Part shown: positions 5,128 to 5,709 of the stretch, piece by piece
Layout of the letters: each line of letters opens with the position of its first letter
Position numbering within the stretch: position 1 is the first letter of the stretch
Assembly (NCBI GenBank): GCA_023425615.1
Contig: JAFACJ010000136.1
Coordinates: forward strand, 1-5,709
Reading direction: 5' to 3'
DNA length: 5,709 nucleotides
From: Actinomycetes bacterium
GTDB lineage: Bacteria; Actinomycetota; Actinomycetes; Streptosporangiales; Streptosporangiaceae
Translations under genes and position numbers: made by a program
Notes under the pieces: generated by a model
Database searches by the model: none
The model's input: the letters and a program-made list of their open reading frames with translations, nothing else
What the model was told of the DNA's origin: nothing

Positions 5128-5709
5128 CGTGGAGGCGGCGCAGGACGAGGGCCAGGTACAGCCGGAAACGGCCCTGCGCGTCGCCGAGCGACCAGCCGAG
5201 AAGCCGTTCGGCGTGGACGACGCGCTCCTGGAGCGTCGAGTGGTGCACGCACAGGGCCGTGGCCGCCGCACGCAGGCTGGAGGCGGTGGCGACGGCGTCG
5301 AGGGTCGCCGGAGCCCAGGGAGCGGTACGGAAGGCGCGCTCCACCGCGGTGACGTCCTCGATCCGTGGAGTGTCCGGGCCGACGGTCCGCGCCAGCACCA
5401 GAAGACCGCCCGCCTCCTCCGCCCGGACGACGCGGGGACCGGGGTCGTCCGCGGTGCCCTCGGCGGTCAGGCGGAGCGCGAGCCGCGCGGCGGCCCACGA
5501 CGAGGGCAGCTCTTCGAGGGGGACCGCGGGACCGACCCCGGCGCGCGCCTCCTCCGCGAGGAGCGGCGCCGGCCCCTCCGGCCCACCGTGGACGCGGGCC
5601 TCGCCGCCGTGGAACGCCACGGCCCTGAAACGCCCGGACTCCGGCAGGCCCAGACGGCGGGCGGCCGTCACCCGCGCCTCCGGTCCGGCCGCCGCGTCCA
5701 GCAGGGTCT
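5108..5709 (-). CDS. PucR/CdaR-type transcriptional regulator, C-terminal part
   Basis: This is the last 199 codons, plus a partial one, of a gene that enters from the right edge; the frame is open to the edge. A GTG at 5671 is not convincing as a start, because in-frame residues upstream (TLLDAAAGPEARVTAARRLG) read naturally into the segment ARRLGLPESGRFRAVAF typical of these regulators. Residues 134-193 of the visible part match the PucR C-terminal helix-turn-helix domain (HTH_30). This part has a SLRAAATALCVHHSTLQ helix-turn-helix core, then ERLLGWSL and a final amphipathic helix RFRLYLALVLRRL. The middle portion is Ala/Gly/Arg-rich and may be a degenerate version of the GGDEF-like domain seen in CdaR proteins. 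Such proteins bind DNA, often to control catabolic genes. It is convergent with the dehydrogenase gene, with 27 nt between the stop codons, so a regulatory link is possible but not shown. Confidence 0.8.
   Translation of the reverse strand, partial: TLLDAAAGPEARVTAARRLGLPESGRFRAVAFHGGEARVHGGPEGPAPLLAEEARAGVGPAVPLEELPSSWAAARLALRLTAEGTADDPGPRVVRAEEAGGLLVLARTVGPDTPRIEDVTAVERAFRTAPWAPATLDAVATASSLRAAATALCVHHSTLQERVVHAERLLGWSLGDAQGRFRLYLALVLRRLHGATAPG

Noticed and set aside
3956..5352. Long frames in other registers over the dehydrogenase
   Set aside because: Low-complexity Arg/His/Gly or Asp/Gly/Ala sequences without domains, explained by the codon bias of the real gene.

Overview
The window is GC-rich bacterial DNA with actinobacterial character: strong G/C bias at third codon positions, GTG starts, and actinobacterial families such as a DUF2630 protein and an NDMA-dependent zinc alcohol dehydrogenase. 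The genus cannot be fixed from the sequence; a streptomycete- or Nocardiopsis-like actinomycete is my best guess. It reads as ordinary chromosome. I see no insertion sequence, phage gene, CRISPR array, tRNA or rRNA.

Layout from left to right. (1) Positions 1-432, minus strand: the N-terminal 144 codons of a HemK/PrmC-like N5-glutamine methyltransferase that runs off the left edge. (2) 520-747, minus: a 75-residue DUF2630 protein just upstream of it on the same strand. (3) 748-880: a shared divergent control region with an A/T-rich stretch and inverted repeats. (4) 881-3308, plus: cydA and cydB, two subunits of a cytochrome bd-type terminal oxidase, separated by 1 nt. (5) 3324-3824, minus: a Nudix hydrolase with an N-terminal zinc ribbon, convergent with cydB across a 15-bp gap. 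(6) 3825-3973: a second divergent control region with a clean 16-bp inverted repeat and a near-consensus promoter. (7) 3974-5080, plus: the alcohol dehydrogenase. (8) 5088-5127: a strong stem-loop, probably a terminator. (9) 5108-5709, minus: the C-terminal part of a PucR-type regulator that runs off the right edge.

Functionally, cydAB would form a membrane quinol oxidase that reduces O2 to water, typically useful when oxygen is scarce or the haem-copper oxidase is inhibited. The alcohol dehydrogenase belongs to a family linked to the redox cofactor mycofactocin, whose genes are not in the window. The PucR-type regulator lies convergent to it and may or may not control it. The Nudix enzyme shares its upstream region with the dehydrogenase.

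I found no clearly new multi-gene system. The points most worth following up are: a divergent bd oxidase in which several residues of the E. coli proton channel are replaced and the two helix-3 glutamates sit one residue closer together; a Nudix gene that looks leaderless, with a 16-bp inverted repeat lying over its presumed -10 box; and a 14-bp terminator stem whose second arm is made from the last codons of the convergent regulator gene.
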